Assembly (NCBI GenBank): GCA_026261815.1
Contig: JAMPIT010000856.1
Location: 14,910,001 to 14,974,000, forward strand
Reading direction: 5' to 3'
Length of the DNA: 64,000 nucleotides
From: Monarcha castaneiventris obscurior
Lineage: Eukaryota; Chordata; Aves; Passeriformes; Monarchidae
Below, piece after piece: positions 37,401 to 50,700 of the stretch; the stretch's first letter is position 1; each line of letters begins with the position of its first letter. A program made the position numbers and the translations under genes. The notes under the pieces are model-generated. The model made no database searches and had not been told where the DNA came from. It worked only from the letters and a program-made list of their open reading frames with translations.

Positions 37401-39649
37401 TGCATTATTTCTGAACATGATTCTCATTCTAGATGTCATTGTATTTTTCAGATATAGCTATCTGAACAACTTGCTTGCTTTTTCAAACTAATTTTAAAAC
37501 ATTTCTAATATTCCACTTTGCTCAGAAGTTCGTATGAGCTGTCTACCAATAGGAGAGAGACATCAAGAGAAAAGAACAAAACACAACAGCCAGAAGTCAC
37601 TATCATCCCTGTAGGACATTCTCTAAAGCCAAAGGAAGCAGCTAAGCATTGGAAACCCTTCTTTTTCCACAAAGGTATGTTAAATTCAACATGTGCACAT
37701 GCAAGCCACTGTGGTAAGTGGGTGATTAACTGCCTTGTGCTGGATTCTGAAGTTTGTACAGAGCATTTTGCCTTCCCAGTTGCTTTGCAATCTATCCTGG
37801 TTAAATCTGTCATAAACACCTGCTGTTCAGACAAATGCATTTAAGGTGGGCTTAAACATCATAACATTGGGCTAAAGCACCGTAACATCAGTCATAAATT
37901 GGAGCCTGAGCTCCGTTTTTGGGAGGCACATCACCAAGGGGCCTGGGGGAGCTGTGGGTGAGGTATTTCCAGGCTGGGCTTGGAGAAGCTGCTCTGCAGT
38001 GCAGGAGCCTCAGGAGATGGCAACTGATGTCCCAGCAGGAATAATGCCTGAAGAGATGTGTGTGTTTACACCTAAAGGAAAGCCAGGAGGGAATCAGGGT
38101 GAAAAGCAGGACCTGTCTGCATGGCAGTGAACTGCAGAAGTCCTTTTATCCTGCAGGACTTGGGATCTCTGGAGGCAATGTAGAGTTTGGCTGTACAGGG
38201 GCATCTTTTCTGCATCAGCCCTCCCACAGACCCACTCGAGGGCTGTGACAGACAGCTGGTGCCAAGTGCCCAACCCAACAACTTCTCCTCTGAAACAAAG
38301 GCATTTTCTCACCTGCCAGGCCCCGCAGGGGTTAGTTCTAACAGGTTTGACATCTCCAGTCCCTGTATCACCTCTCAGTTTGGACTGAGCAGCACATCTG
38401 CTCTGTTCTTCTCCTGTAAGAGATCTTTCCTTGTCTTGCACAGCAGAGACTATGTTAGGTCTAAGCTGACTTTCACTGCAACATCACTTGCTGCATGACA
38501 AATCTTCTATCATGTGCTGTATTAAAGACAGTATTAACATCCACGGCAGGAACACAGCACTGGGTGACACCTCCCACGTGAAGCTGATTGATGCTCGTGC
38601 TGAGCCTGGGCCTGGTCCAGCTGACACCATCAGCTAAGTTACTGCACTGCCAGGTTAATATTTTGCCATCTGCTAACTGAGAGCTCTGCTGCCTGCTGGG
38701 TCCCATAAAGACTTTTATTTATTACATTATACATGGCAACATCTGCCACAGGATTTAGCTCAGCTCAGCTTCCTAATTAAACAAACAAACACTACATCTC
38801 CCGTACATGATTGGGTCTAACTATTATTTATAAAATCTGAGATAGGTATTTAAAAGATATACATTGTCTGTTCCAGATGAATAAATACCCCTCCCACCAG
38901 TTGGGAAGGGAGTGTTAGAATAAGCTTAAGGTTCTCAAACACTCCATTTTACTACAACAAAGCAACCAGAAGTTATTGCATTTGTGGTTGTTTTGCTTTT
39001 ATTCTTAAATTATTCAATTTTACACTAATTAGAAAAATCAGATTACTTCAAATTCTTGTTAGCTCCTCTCCTGAGTACTGTGTGTCTGTAAAAGCAGGGG
39101 AGGGTACAACAGACTCCCTCTGTGTTTGATTTCAGAGAAGAGACCCGACCTGAGCAACACTGCACTGTTCAGGCACCACGAATGCACTGCCCAAGTCCAT
39201 CTCAAGCTTAACTGCAAAGGGAGGAGTCACTGAGCAACTATCACTGGCTACACACCTATACCAAGGCTCTCCCATCTGTTCCAGTCACCTGCAGTCAAAT
39301 CAAACTGGGAGAAAACCTGGGTGAAATCCAGGCCTAATGAATTCAGTAGGAATTCAAGTTGTTCTTTTTTTTTTAAATCAGTCCTAAACAAAAGCTTGAA
39401 TTTTATTTAAACTTTAACCTTTCTCTCTATTCTTTTAAATAAAGACCACTCTCTATTCTTTTAAAAAATCTCTTACTTTAAAGATTAAAGGAAGGGTGTC
39501 TACAAATTCCAAATACGCCAGCTCTCAAAAAAAAAAAAAATTCCCAGGTTTGACTTTACAAAATCAAAGGGACAGTATAGCAGAACTAGAGTTACATTTT
39601 CCAGTCTTCCCCTCTTTCATCTGAGTTCTTGTTTACTGCAGTCAGTGGC
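28438..39649. other. Unannotated non-coding stretch with GC-richer island
   Basis: No gene was recognised over about 11 kb. The part from 32050 to 32560 is GC-richer and open in many overlapping frames (up to 219 codons, plus 31891-32550), but lacks a CpG cluster, a recognisable domain or a consistent strand signal. A smaller CpG-containing patch lies at about 35215-35310. Two imperfect 21-bp tandem copies occur at 37848-37889 (16 of 21 positions equal). A 17-base direct repeat (ctctctattcttttaaa) is spaced 26 bases apart at 39423 and 39449. A run of 14 A lies at 39527-39540. Confidence 0.5.
36580..36800. promoter_or_regulatory. Possible conserved non-coding element
   Basis: This repeat-free AT-rich block has serial motifs such as gtaataaatgaattta, ctaatcttctgatttatta and gctaatagctactatta, together with an isolated CpG (gccgcaatg). 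The texture resembles conserved enhancers. There is no direct evidence of function. Confidence 0.15.
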
Positions 39650-39719
39650 AAAAAACCAAAAACCACACCCAACCACCTAAACCAAACCAAAAACACCCCA
39701 AATCACTACACAAACCTGT
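39650..39719. repeat. C/A-rich low-complexity tract
   Basis: About 70 bases of almost only A and C (blocks such as accaaaccaaaaacacccc) directly precede the 20-G run. It is the same class of tract as at 15.9 kb. Confidence 0.9.
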
Positions 39720-39739
39720 GGGGGGGGGGGGGGGGGGGG
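39720..39739. repeat. Poly-G run (20)
   Basis: Twenty consecutive G residues on the plus strand. Such a run can form intramolecular G-quadruplexes and is prone to length error in sequencing and replication, so the exact count may not be reliable. It lies immediately downstream of a C/A-rich tract, giving a sharp strand asymmetry. Confidence 0.95.
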
Positions 39740-41872
39740 AATACCCCTGCTTGACACTAATGCTTTAAAAATGCATTTACCTTGGTTTCATTTTTAACCA
39801 AGTCCAGTTGCCACGGTGCCTCTGTCACACCAAAGCAGTTCTTTCATTGTCTTTAAAAATTTGGCCTCATTCCTTCCTTAATCAAGGAACAGAAATCATT
39901 TAATTTGCACCCCAAAGACAGGTGTGTGCTGGCTGCCAACACCCCCAGTCCCTTGGGGCAGAAAGTCATCCCAGTCAAGAAAGAAAATTGTTGTTTCATT
40001 TATGAAAGTAGCATTGATTTTTTTCAGTTACAATCATTGCCTTTACAATATTTTTACAAAATCACTGATGCCCTGGAAATTTTTCATCCCTACCCTTGGT
40101 GCTCAGGATGGTGGCCATGCTCCCACCCCTCTGCCAGGCCAGCACAGGGGGTCCACAGGCCAGTGCAGCTCCCTCAGGGGGCTGATTCAAGCCACAGCTC
40201 CTTTCTGACGTGCCAAAATAGGCAGCCATAGTCTACAGCCATGGTACTGCCACAGAAATGAACCAGCACAACGTAACAGAGACTGCCAAATCCCCAGCAA
40301 AAACAGCTCCAGCCACCGAGATTTTCAGGAGTGACTCCACAGACTCCCCACCCACGTAAACCTCCCAGCATTACAGAAACTCCTCACCTGAGAATATAAA
40401 GCTCTATTGCACAATTCCTTTGCCACAACACAAATAAGGCAAGACAAGATCATCATAAACAACTTATCAGCTCTATGATCCATAGCACCAATGTATGTAA
40501 CATTTATAAAAGTCTTTTTATTTCCAAGCCTGGAAAAACTGACAGCTCTACATATTCAGATTAAACAAGATAGGCTACAGGACATGCTTGATATAACTGC
40601 ATTTATTTAATTTTTGAGTGTAACATTTGGATATTTACAGGCTCAAGGAAATTATGAATCTTTTTCTGTATCACTGGTACCCACACAATGAATTATTTAC
40701 GATTCAATCATCACAAACAGCTGACCCCCCCAAAAACATGTGATCTTTGTCATCTCTCTTCTCTAGTTCAAATATTGTCTGACATTGCTTTTCTGAAGAC
40801 CCTGTGCTCCTCTGGCACAAAAAAAGATGGTGATAAAGAGGCAGAAGCTTAATTACTTGCATGTAAAAAGATGAACATATCTGCCAGGTGCTGTCAGCAC
40901 CAACAAAGATCAGGCTCAAACATAGAAATTGGCCCTTGAGATAACAATTCCCATGTGCCCAAGGAGCACTGGGGAAAATGGGACAATGGGGACACTGGAT
41001 ACCTTCCCAGGTAGCCTTTTTAATTTAAAATGGCACTTTACAGCTTACCCTGTCCCGTTCTGGCCTCAGCCCTGGTTTTAAGGGAACTCCAGGAGCTCAT
41101 GGCATTAGGGTGCCAGTGAGACCCTCCTGCCCCACTGCCCATGCCCTGAGTCCTGCACAGAAGCTGCCAAGGCAGAGCCTCCAGCTCTCACCAGGAGCTA
41201 ACCCTGGAAGCAAATGATGCTTTGGAAAGGGGGGAGAGGACAGAAGAGGCTCCTGAGGAGACTTCTCCCTGTCCAAGGCAGGTGCCTGTATCAGTGTCTG
41301 GAGGCTCTGTGCACTGAGCCAGCTGAGCTGATGCTGGAGGAACAAGTGCCTGTAAGTTTGCACTGCCTCTTAACACCTCACACGCTGTGGATGAGCAGGA
41401 AATTTCAATTACTTATGGAGATGTTAATGAAATTTGACAATTTGCATCATCAAAAATGTGTCCAACCCCAGAAGAATTCCGAGAAGAGGCTGTGACCACT
41501 CACACCAGTGCCCACAGAGAGCCTGAGCCAGGGGGGGAATTTATCTCGAGGCCTTGCCAATCAGACACACTCCAGCAGGGGAATTACTGCTCCTGGGTGA
41601 CATGAGCTGTACAGCAGAATTTGTCAAACTGACAGGCCTCCACTTCTGTGGAGCTGCTTTTCCTGTGCACATTCCAGCTGTGGCTCCTGCAGCCTCTGAG
41701 TTCAGCAGGACCAAATCCCAGCCTTCCTGCAAGAATCAGGAGATTTTCCCACTGACACAGCGAATCCTTCTTTATGCCACATAATTCCTTGGGCTGCTGG
41801 GTCAGTTCCCAGTTCAGTCGGGAGGATATCCCTGATGTTTCCTAACCCTGTTAGGAAATTTCTGTTCAGAAC
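39740..41872. other. Unannotated non-coding stretch
   Basis: No gene or transposon was recognised. Overlapping short frames near 39905-40371 and 41097-41495 lack domains. Confidence 0.55.
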
Positions 41873-42426
41873 TGTTGTGGTTTAACCTCAGCCGGCACCT
41901 GAGCCCCTCACAGCTGCTCACTCACTCTCCCCCATGGGATGGGGTGAGAGTTGAAGAACTAAAGGGAGAAAACTCATGGCTTGAGATGAAGACAGTTTAA
42001 GACGTAAGGCAAGAGCTGCACACACAAGCAGAGCACAAGGAGGAACCCACCAGTGGCCGTGGGCAGGCAGGTGTCCAGGAGAGCATCTATCACCCCAACG
42101 GTGCCTTGGGAGGAGAAATGCCATCCCTGCCAGTGTGTGTGTGTTGCCTGTCCTCCTCCTGCCCCAGCTTTATACACTGAGCATGACAAGGTCTGGAACA
42201 CCCCTGGGGTCATTTGGGCCCAGCTGTGCCCCCTCCTGCTCCCTGGGCACCCCCAGGCTCTTCACTGCGGGGTGGGAGCAGGAAAGGCCTCAGCTCTGTG
42301 TCAGTGCTGCCCAGCAGTAACAAAAACACCTCTGTGCTATCAACAGTATCCAGCACAAATCCAAAACACTGCCCCTTAGCAGCTACTGTGAAGAAAATCA
42401 GCCCTGTCCCAGCCCAAAGCAGCACA
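41873..42426 (-). mobile_element. Solo LTR of an avian endogenous retrovirus
   Basis: The segment starts tgttgtggtttaacc and ends agcagcaca, so it has the TG...CA termini of an LTR. Its order of blocks (ccagccggca, cccatgggatgggg, ttgagatgaagacagttta, agctttata, gcagtaacaaaaaca, gcacaaatccaaaaca, gtgaagaaaat) is that of an LTR widespread in birds. The promoter reads on the minus strand: a TATAAAG box lies at 42174-42168. The poly(A)-signal position near 41995 reads cttaaa instead of the usual form, so the signal is probably weakened. No internal gag, pol or env sequence flanks it, which fits a solo LTR left by recombination between two LTRs. The flanks (cagaac / gggatc) do not match, so no target-site duplication is visible. 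This suggests age or a boundary rearrangement. Confidence 0.88.
42168..42174 (-). promoter_or_regulatory. TATA box of the LTR
   Basis: TATAAAG on the minus strand within gtgtataaagctgg, at the position where this LTR family has its promoter. Transcription, if any, would run toward lower coordinates. Activity is unknown. Confidence 0.6.
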
Positions 42427-44219
42427 GGGATCACTGCTGGGAGATGTCCTGCTGACGGGATTATCCTCTCCCCACAGGAAGACCATTCTGAGAAGGTACA
42501 TGCACAGTTAATTCTAATTATCTCCTACAGAAAGCATGAGAGATTTCTGTGTAACTAGACAAAATTCTCATCATTGCACAAAGAATTTTCTCCATTTAAT
42601 ACATTCCTACTTTTTGTAGGGGGGACAGTTACATCCAATAGAGCTTTTTCACAGGAATTCCCTCAACTGTAACTGTACTAAATTCCTTTTGGTTCAAAAA
42701 ATAGAACTCAATTCCCAAACCCCCCTCTGACCCAAGGAGCCTTAAATCTATATCATTCTGCACTTTTCCTCCACAGATTTCCTTGAAAGCACTAACCTAG
42801 TTTTTTCTTGTCAAAATACTAAAGAGTTAAAATAGAAGAAACAATCCTATCAAAAAACATACCAAAAGTAACTGCTGGGACTTTCACTTCTGAAGTCATA
42901 CAGAATACAACTCCAAAAAACAACAAGTGAAACTTCAGTCTAATTGAAGAGAAAATTGGCAAGAATAACGAAGCTCTCCCTGAAATGGCTGATTCAGTAT
43001 GCATGGAAAAGCTAGATAAACATCACATGATCTCCCTGGACCCTCTAGACATAAACAATGCAATTAAAAGGAAACATTTACTTCCACTCTTGATGGTATT
43101 ACCTGAGGGATAGCAGATGCCAGATAGTTCAGTGTTTATTAGAAGCAAGCAGTAAGTTTGGCAACTGGAACTGGCTCAACCCTCTCTCACATTTTTGTAA
43201 TTTTATAATACCGTATGGTCACTACAGATCTCCCTGACAATCTCCTGGTTTAAGTTCAGCTGTTTCACAGAGCACATATACTGAAGTTAAGCATATTGAA
43301 GATACAGTGGTAAGCAACAAATATTTCGGGAAGGGCTGCAAAATCACTGAGAAATGCAGGTTGCTATTTGAATGAGTCAATATTTGTTAATAAAATGCTC
43401 AGTACCTTTGGGCTTTGGGGTCTGACAGCCATGGCAGACCTACAACTCCACAGGGTACAGCAAAATTGGCACAAAACATCTTGGACCTTTTCTAAACCAC
43501 TTTCAGGTTCTGGGAGTTGAGAGGTTTGTCACTGCTCATGCCAAAGGAACAACTACCGTCATTTCACTTTCCTATAAGGAGTACTGCTCCTAGAACAGCC
43601 CCTGTTAGAATGCTCCAGTTCAGCTTCAAATATATGAGAGACTCCTAACCTTGCTGTCAGCCCAGGCCCTGCAACCCTCCTCAAATGAGAGAACAGAGGA
43701 ATGAGTACTGGAACACAGAAGGGCTGCTGTTTCGGGATCCTCTTTTTGTTTTGAAATAGATTTCCATACTGATTTTATGGGCTAGGTTTGGGTTTCTGTT
43801 TCTACTTCAGAGCTATTCCTTCTAACCTCTCCTCTGCTGCTGTAAACAGGCACCTCTTGGCCCCAGGGAAAACTATCAATCTAAAGTTAGTTCAGCCTTT
43901 GCAAGTATTGAAACAAGTATCTGAGGAATCCAGAACTTAGTTGCTAGCTTCAGTAAACGGCCTCAGCCACTCAGTGACAGAAATCAGCCTGACCTCCACT
44001 GACTGCATTTAAATTCTGTATTCCAGTTACTGCTTCCAGGGAAATTACCCACATGCTGATGCTTAAAGAGATTGGCCTGCTCATAGCAGAGCCCTGCTCC
44101 TAAAACTAAATGTGAGCACTGATGCTGGAAAGAGGACAGGCACCTCCAGTCACGGTCGATTGGCATATTAGGTGCCAATCAAATGCCACTGACTTCCCAG
44201 GGAATTGAGGGCAACTAGA
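42427..44219. other. Unannotated stretch with a possible old repeat
   Basis: No gene was recognised. The segment 44161-44215 (tattaggtgccaatc, ccactgacttcc, gggaattgaggg) resembles a very old amniote repeat built on 'attgacttcaatgggaattgaggg', but the match is short and the assignment weak. Confidence 0.35.
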
Positions 44220-44760
44220 GCTCCAGTTAATGAAGTCCTACATATACTGGATTATCAACAAAATGTATTTTCTAAAAATGCATCACTATGACACAGCAAT
44301 TGGTTTTGCTAACAACTTATTTGACTGTATAATTTATTGATGATATCTGCAGCAAGGAAAAGTATTCACAAGTTCCTGCTCCTCCAGGGCTGAAAGCATA
44401 AATATATAAATCATACGAAACAGAAAACTCAAGAGAGTATTTAAAGCCTGCTCTTATTTTAGCTCCACAGACTTAAACAACTTGACACTATGGTAATGCA
44501 ATGGGTCTGGGCCTCATTAATTTTTAATCAACCTTTATCCACCATAGCTTTTGAAACGAACTGTTACTAATGACGAGTCATATGTCAGTCTAATGAATGG
44601 GATGCAAACTTCCATTAAAATAATGAAATTAGCTTGTTTGACTTCTGTTCCAGTTCCATGGCACACAGCCCCAGGTAATTACAGTTAGCACTACTTGCCC
44701 ATACTAAAGTCTGTTTATTTACTTAAGGTCTTTAGTCAGGACATCCCAATTTAGCTCCTG
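44220..44760. promoter_or_regulatory. Possible conserved non-coding element, ATTA-rich
   Basis: This is the densest homeodomain-type motif block in the window. Examples are gttaatgaag, aatttattgatg, ggtaatgcaat, cattaatttttaatc, gttactaatgacgag, ctaatgaatgg, cattaaaataatg and ggtaattac. It is repeat-free and has intact CpGs in AT-rich surroundings (gaaacgaac, atgacgag). These properties are shared by many conserved developmental enhancers. Function and conservation are inferred. Confidence 0.25.
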
Positions 44761-47700
44761 TCAGCTGTTTTTTTATGAGTCTGAGAGTATTTGTCTTATT
44801 TACAAAGACATAAATACATGCAGGCAGTGCAAAGTGCTAAAACATCAATTATGCACACATGGAACATGGTGAAAAAACAGAATAAACACACAATCCCTAG
44901 TGATACAAACACATCCCAGTGTTTCCCTGTGGCAGCAGCAATTACTTTTGGAAAACGGGACAAGGTCTGAAAGGCATCTTTGCTGGGTATAATTTGGTCT
45001 CTTTCAGAAACCTTTGCCCTTTAGGATCCCAAGTATAGGCTAAAAAAAGCCAAACCAAAACTGAATTTTCAAATATTATTCTGCTCTAGAGTGCACGAGT
45101 CATGTCACACTGCAATGACCTTATTTTTACAAGTGTATCACTCTGGCTCCACAACGTGCCCCCGAGGAACAAAGGCCTTTCAGAGTAACTTGCAATGAAA
45201 AGCTGTTATCAATATGTTATTACATAAAAATATGTTACAACATCAATAATGTGAGCAGGTCATATTCCAGCTTCACAGCAGCTTCTTCCAAAATTCCTTC
45301 AGCATTTAATTCAGCCAGTGTGCTGAACTTAGCAGTCATGCATAACTACAGATTGCCTCAACAATTGTACAGAAGATAATTTTGTGTGAAAAGTTGCTCA
45401 AGTTTTTGTTTGATTTGGTTGTTTGTTTGTTTTTTTTTTTTTTTTAAGTGGAACACAATGATACATTTATGCTTGTCCCTGCTCCATATTTACACGGGGT
45501 CCCATGTCAGTTTTAGCAGCTCCTCCAGCAGAGCAGTGAGGCCAGTGAAGGTGCATGGACATCCCTGGGGGCAGTGCCCAGCCCATCCCTGGCTGCAGCT
45601 CCCCACGGAAACAGGGAAAATCCACAGGACTGCCCTGAGTTTGCAGGGCTGGCATAGGCCTGCCTTGGGATTCCTGCCTTGGGATTCCTGCCTCACCTTT
45701 CTTGCTAGCTCTAGCTCCCTAAATGCCAGCCATAAATTTACTTAACAGGTTGCAAATGCCATGCCCATATTGGCTCAGTCTTCCAGAAGTTGCTGGGAAT
45801 GCAGACAGCGTCGTTTTTATTGCTGCAACAAATAACAATGAATTTTCATTGTTCCAAGATTCTGCCTACAACTGCTGCAGGCAGGCAGGCAGGTGTGGGT
45901 TCCACAGGCAGCCATCCCAAAGCTCACAGCTTTTCCCAGCTGCCGTCGGCCCAGCCAGTAATTTCCAAAGGATATTAGAATATTCATAGCCACTTCCAAG
46001 CAGATTACGCATAGGCAGTAAATCATATGAGATTAACTTGGCAAAACATTTTTATCCTTTCATCTGCAGCTGTTCAAATTTCTGTAGCGAAGGAGATTGT
46101 TTCGTTCAGCTCTAATATTTGGATTTACCTTTGCAACACAGAGGTGTGGAAGGTATGAAGAGAGATCAAGAAACTCAAATTTTACCCTGTATGCAAATTT
46201 TTTTTTTAATCCCTAAAGCACACAGACACCTGCATTATAGACATCCTCCCTGAAAAAGCAGTGGCAAACTCCAGAATAAGAACAGATCAATAAACACAAG
46301 GTTAACAGCAACTTTGTAAGTCCAGCCAACATAAAATACAGAAGGATAGCAACCTGTCCTGTAATGCCCCTGTCCAAACAAATTAATACTGTCCTTGTCC
46401 CACTTTCCATCAGCCCAAGGCCACTTGTTTAGCTCTCCTGGGAAAGGCTGAGCAGGGGAGGCCCAGCAGGTTCAGGCTCCCCTGGCTCAGGGACAGCCTG
46501 AGTACGAGTTCTGTGCTCAGTCTTTGTTAGCCTGCCTATTCAATTTATTCAAGGAAAAGGAGCTGCTTCCACTTCGTTTCCATGACAACAACCCTGAGAA
46601 TTTTGCCTTCATATAAGTGAGTTATTGCTTTTTGTGCTTCCATAGTCTAGGCAGAAAAATTAACATAATATGGTCTCAAGAAAGACAATCAAATCTTCCT
46701 ATCTTCCCAACGCTCCTACAGGCAGCAAATCCTGAGATTTCATTACCAGAGGTATAAATGGGTTGAAAAACAATCCTCGTTGTTTATTGTGGAGAGATAT
46801 AATTTCAACTAAAAACTTCAGTTAAAAATGATTATTTTGATGACCATGTTTGTGTACACATTAGCAGAAGAGACAGCCAAGTGTATAGATAGGCAATAAT
46901 GGTCTTTTGAAAGCAGCTTTAGGATGTTTATCCATAAATTTTGGCCACTATTCCTCTTCATAAATGATTTCAACTTTTATTTATCAGTGATTAATTCAAA
47001 ATATTTTCAGTGCTACGAAACAAGTAAATTTTTCCAGCAGCTCCTCTGTCCTGTGTGCGTGCCCTGACACTCCAAGTGCATTGCTCAAAACAGCTGCTGG
47101 TGCAAAATGCACAGGTAACATTCAGCATAGTAAAGAGCATCCATTGTTAGCACAGCAACAACTTCGGTTAAATAAATACTTGCCATAGGACTATATATCT
47201 TTTTGAAAGTGAAGCTTGAATTAGGTGGAAATCTTGCTTTCTGTTAATTAATTGCCTCTGCTGAAGTCAGTAAATCACTTCCATGTTATAATTTTTATTT
47301 TCCCCCTCCTCAACTTTGTAATTGAAAATTTTCCCAGACATCCTTGCTTGGCAGGATTTTCTCTTGGAGAGAAGTTTTCATTGCAAGCTTCTCTTGCAAA
47401 TACATTTTCCCAATAAACTCTAAATCATTTGGCATATTTCTATCCTACTGTCAAAATGCAAAAGCTTAATATAGATCTATCAATCTTACCTGTCTAGTCA
47501 TATCTATCTATGCCAACTGATTTCTAGCAGCATAGCTTTCCTCTTGAAAATTGGTCCTGTATTTCTGCATCTACTGTTGCATTTCTTTTGAAAATGTGGC
47601 AACTATTTAACCTGCTTACTACACCTAAAAAAGCACTTAAAGCTTATCAGGATAAGGTGTGGACTTTATAAATATGAAATGTATCTACACAGAGAATAAA

Positions 47701-50700
47701 GCAAACATTTTAAAATGTTACTTTCTGGAGAAAAGGAAAAACTTTGCATCTTCCTTATATGAACATGGGACAAGTTCATGAGGAGTCTGTCACTCTGGTA
47801 AAACTCATAATTGAAGTTTTTTAGCATTGTCAGAGTACCTCTACCTCTGGCATTCTGGCTTTATTGAAGAGATGTAAATATCACCTTGATATCTACTCTT
47901 CCATGATATTTATGAAACTAATACACAAAATTCCTATTTGTAGCTTTATTGGTTGTTTTTCAAAATGTCTTTTAATGCTGCCAGTAGGTAGTCATAAAAG
48001 GTGTACTTTCCCTTATGCCACTGAGAATTCCTGCAGCTTTAGTTTTAATAAAAGGTATAAACTAGAACAATATCAACAATATTGGTAGATTTAGTATCCC
48101 AGCACACATTTGAAGTAAACACGCTAGGTATGAAAGGCATAAACTTCATGTACATGTATTTGTATTGTAAATGTCCTTGGAAGATAACCTTTGAGAAAAA
48201 AGTTTGTGCAGTGATTGAGAAGCAGCTTGACTTTATCACAATGACTCTTGATAAAATTACTTTTTGCACAACACAGTGAACAAAAACCTAATTTAATTTG
48301 TTTTATGATGCATAGAGATGAGCTGGAAGCATTTGTTTATTTCCTTTCCTGGTTCTTGACCATAGAGGTATTTGGAGCAGTTAATCTTCCTTAGTTTTGC
48401 TGGACTTGTCCCTTGAACATGGGAAAGAATTTTAATGTCATTTTTCTCTGTTTTTTCACTTCAGAGACGTGTGTGTATCTTCATTTTATGCAGAAGTCTT
48501 TTCTCCCATTCAGTTTTCATTTTTTGGTGGAAGTTGGTGCTGCTGAAAAATAAAAAAGTTAAATAGAATTATAATGTAGTGTCAGAAGCGTCCTCCTTAT
48601 CTCACTGTTTGCACAGAAATAGAGAACATTTATGTGTGGTTATTGGTGTCCTAAATCGTCCATTTGCACTTTCTTAGTAAGATGTGATGTTTAGCATTTT
48701 TCAGGTTAAAAATATTCCCTTTATATGTCAGTAGTTTCCCATATGTGATCATCGTAAGGAAATAAAATGCCTTAAATCAGTTTCCCAATTCCCAAGTGAC
48801 AATTTTTTGTTTTCTTCTTTGTCATATTGTCAGATGTAATAGGACAGATTCGTCCAAACCCAGAGCATTTCTGGGTGCAGATGCCTTCATGCTTCAGCCA
48901 TTACCTACATCATCATTAGTCAAACTTTTAAAATGTTATTCCACAGCTACTCATTAATCTGGCTCCAAGCTGGAGATGTTATAATTAAGGTGGTGGCAGG
49001 ATTTCCATTACTATTTTCTTCAGCAGAAGGAGCAGTCAGTGCTTGCCAGCAAAGGAAATAAATCCTGATCCAGGCTGCCTGGTGCAGCCATCAATCCCAA
49101 GTCCTGTCTCTCTGACCTCCAGCCCCGCTCCCGAGCCCGAGCCCGTCCCTGGCAGGCAGCACAGAGGCAGGGAATGCTTATCACTTTCCATGTGTGCCCT
49201 GGGGAGTGCAGCTGATTTGGGGATGCAACACACGGGGGCTGATCCACTGCCTGCACCCTGCCCAGACCCTCCTTGTGTCCGTGGCCTTCATCCCTCTTCT
49301 GGTGAGGACTGGCTCAGGTGTAGGGAGGCTGAATCCTGTGTGCAGGACAGGTTGGTTAGAATTCAGCCATTCAGCACTTGCAGTGCTCAAAGGAAGTGAA
49401 TTGTGTTCAAATTCTAAAGGAAATGAAGCTAACCCTTGTAAGGCAGGCATGGCATCCACCATCAGTATTGCAAGATACAGATTAGCTTAACAAATCACCT
49501 CCGCTGGTATTATTTGCTTGTACTGACTTATGCAGACAAGGGACTAGAGGGTATTGGTGAATGACTTTTTGTCCACTGTGTAAATCAAGACACGAAAATT
49601 TGCTGTTTGAAGCATCTTTCTCTTGCTTCTTCCTAATTTTGTGTTTCCCCTTGCTGGGTGCCTTGGTTCTTTGTGAATCCCACGGCATGCAGAGCACACC
49701 TATTCCTGGTCCAGGAGACAAACAGCAGGGAGAACACATTTGTATTTGGCATGCAGTGAATGTTTTTAGGAGGATCCCACAGTGGCCACAGCTGGGTGTC
49801 AAGGGGATCCTGCCTCTGGGTGCCACGAGCTCCCACAAGACCTGGCCCACCCCTGTGGTGTGTTCACACACCACTGGAAAACACAGTTTGGGTTATAGAT
49901 TGTAGCGTTTATTCATGTTCAGAAAAGGGTTTATAATGGAAAACTTGTATGGAAGTTGATAGGTTTCTTTTCTAACTCTCATCAATTTCTTCAGCTGGCC
50001 AAAACAGAGTAATGCATTTTATCTCTGTTTGCATGCCTTTGTCCAGACCTTCCCTGCTCTGTCTCAATCTGTGCAGTGAGGCTGTAACAGCAGTTCATGG
50101 TCGCCTTCATTTGAGTAACAACCTTACAGTGACACTGGCTGGTGGAGTTCTCACTCCTTAAGGCCTGATCTCCCTCCTGGCATTCTGGTTTCCCACTTTG
50201 GTACAAGTTTAATGCAGTTTTCTAGAAGGTCATATCCCAATTTCACCTGTAATTCCCTTATAATGTATCTTCTTCCCTACCCTTTGCTTTTAGTCCTGGA
50301 ATTTACAGTTATCACAAAAAGGATGGAGCACTGATCACAGAGGATTTCAATTATTTCAAGTTTGACTGGAATAATAATTGCTTAATGCTTGAGAAAAGAT
50401 ACGTGTTAGTGTAAGGGTTTTTTCACTTGCTTATACAAATTATAAGAGAAAACAATCTGAGAGGATATTTTGGATGTAATCCCAGGAATTGAAGCAGGAC
50501 CTGTATGATAAATAAGACAGATGCTGGTGAGTTTTTATAAGGTTGAGTGATCACACTGCTATTGGATTTGAAATATTCATGAGGCTACAATATGTACAAA
50601 GAGTAATGGCACACAAATATTAAACTTTGAAAAGTCAGTATTCGAAGAAGTATGTAATGAATTGGAGAATATTGATGGGGATGCAACTATTGTCCCCAAA

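Noticed and set aside
41974..42213. Open frames inside the LTR as retroviral genes
   Set aside because: They lie within the LTR itself and do not resemble gag, pol or env; no internal viral region is present.
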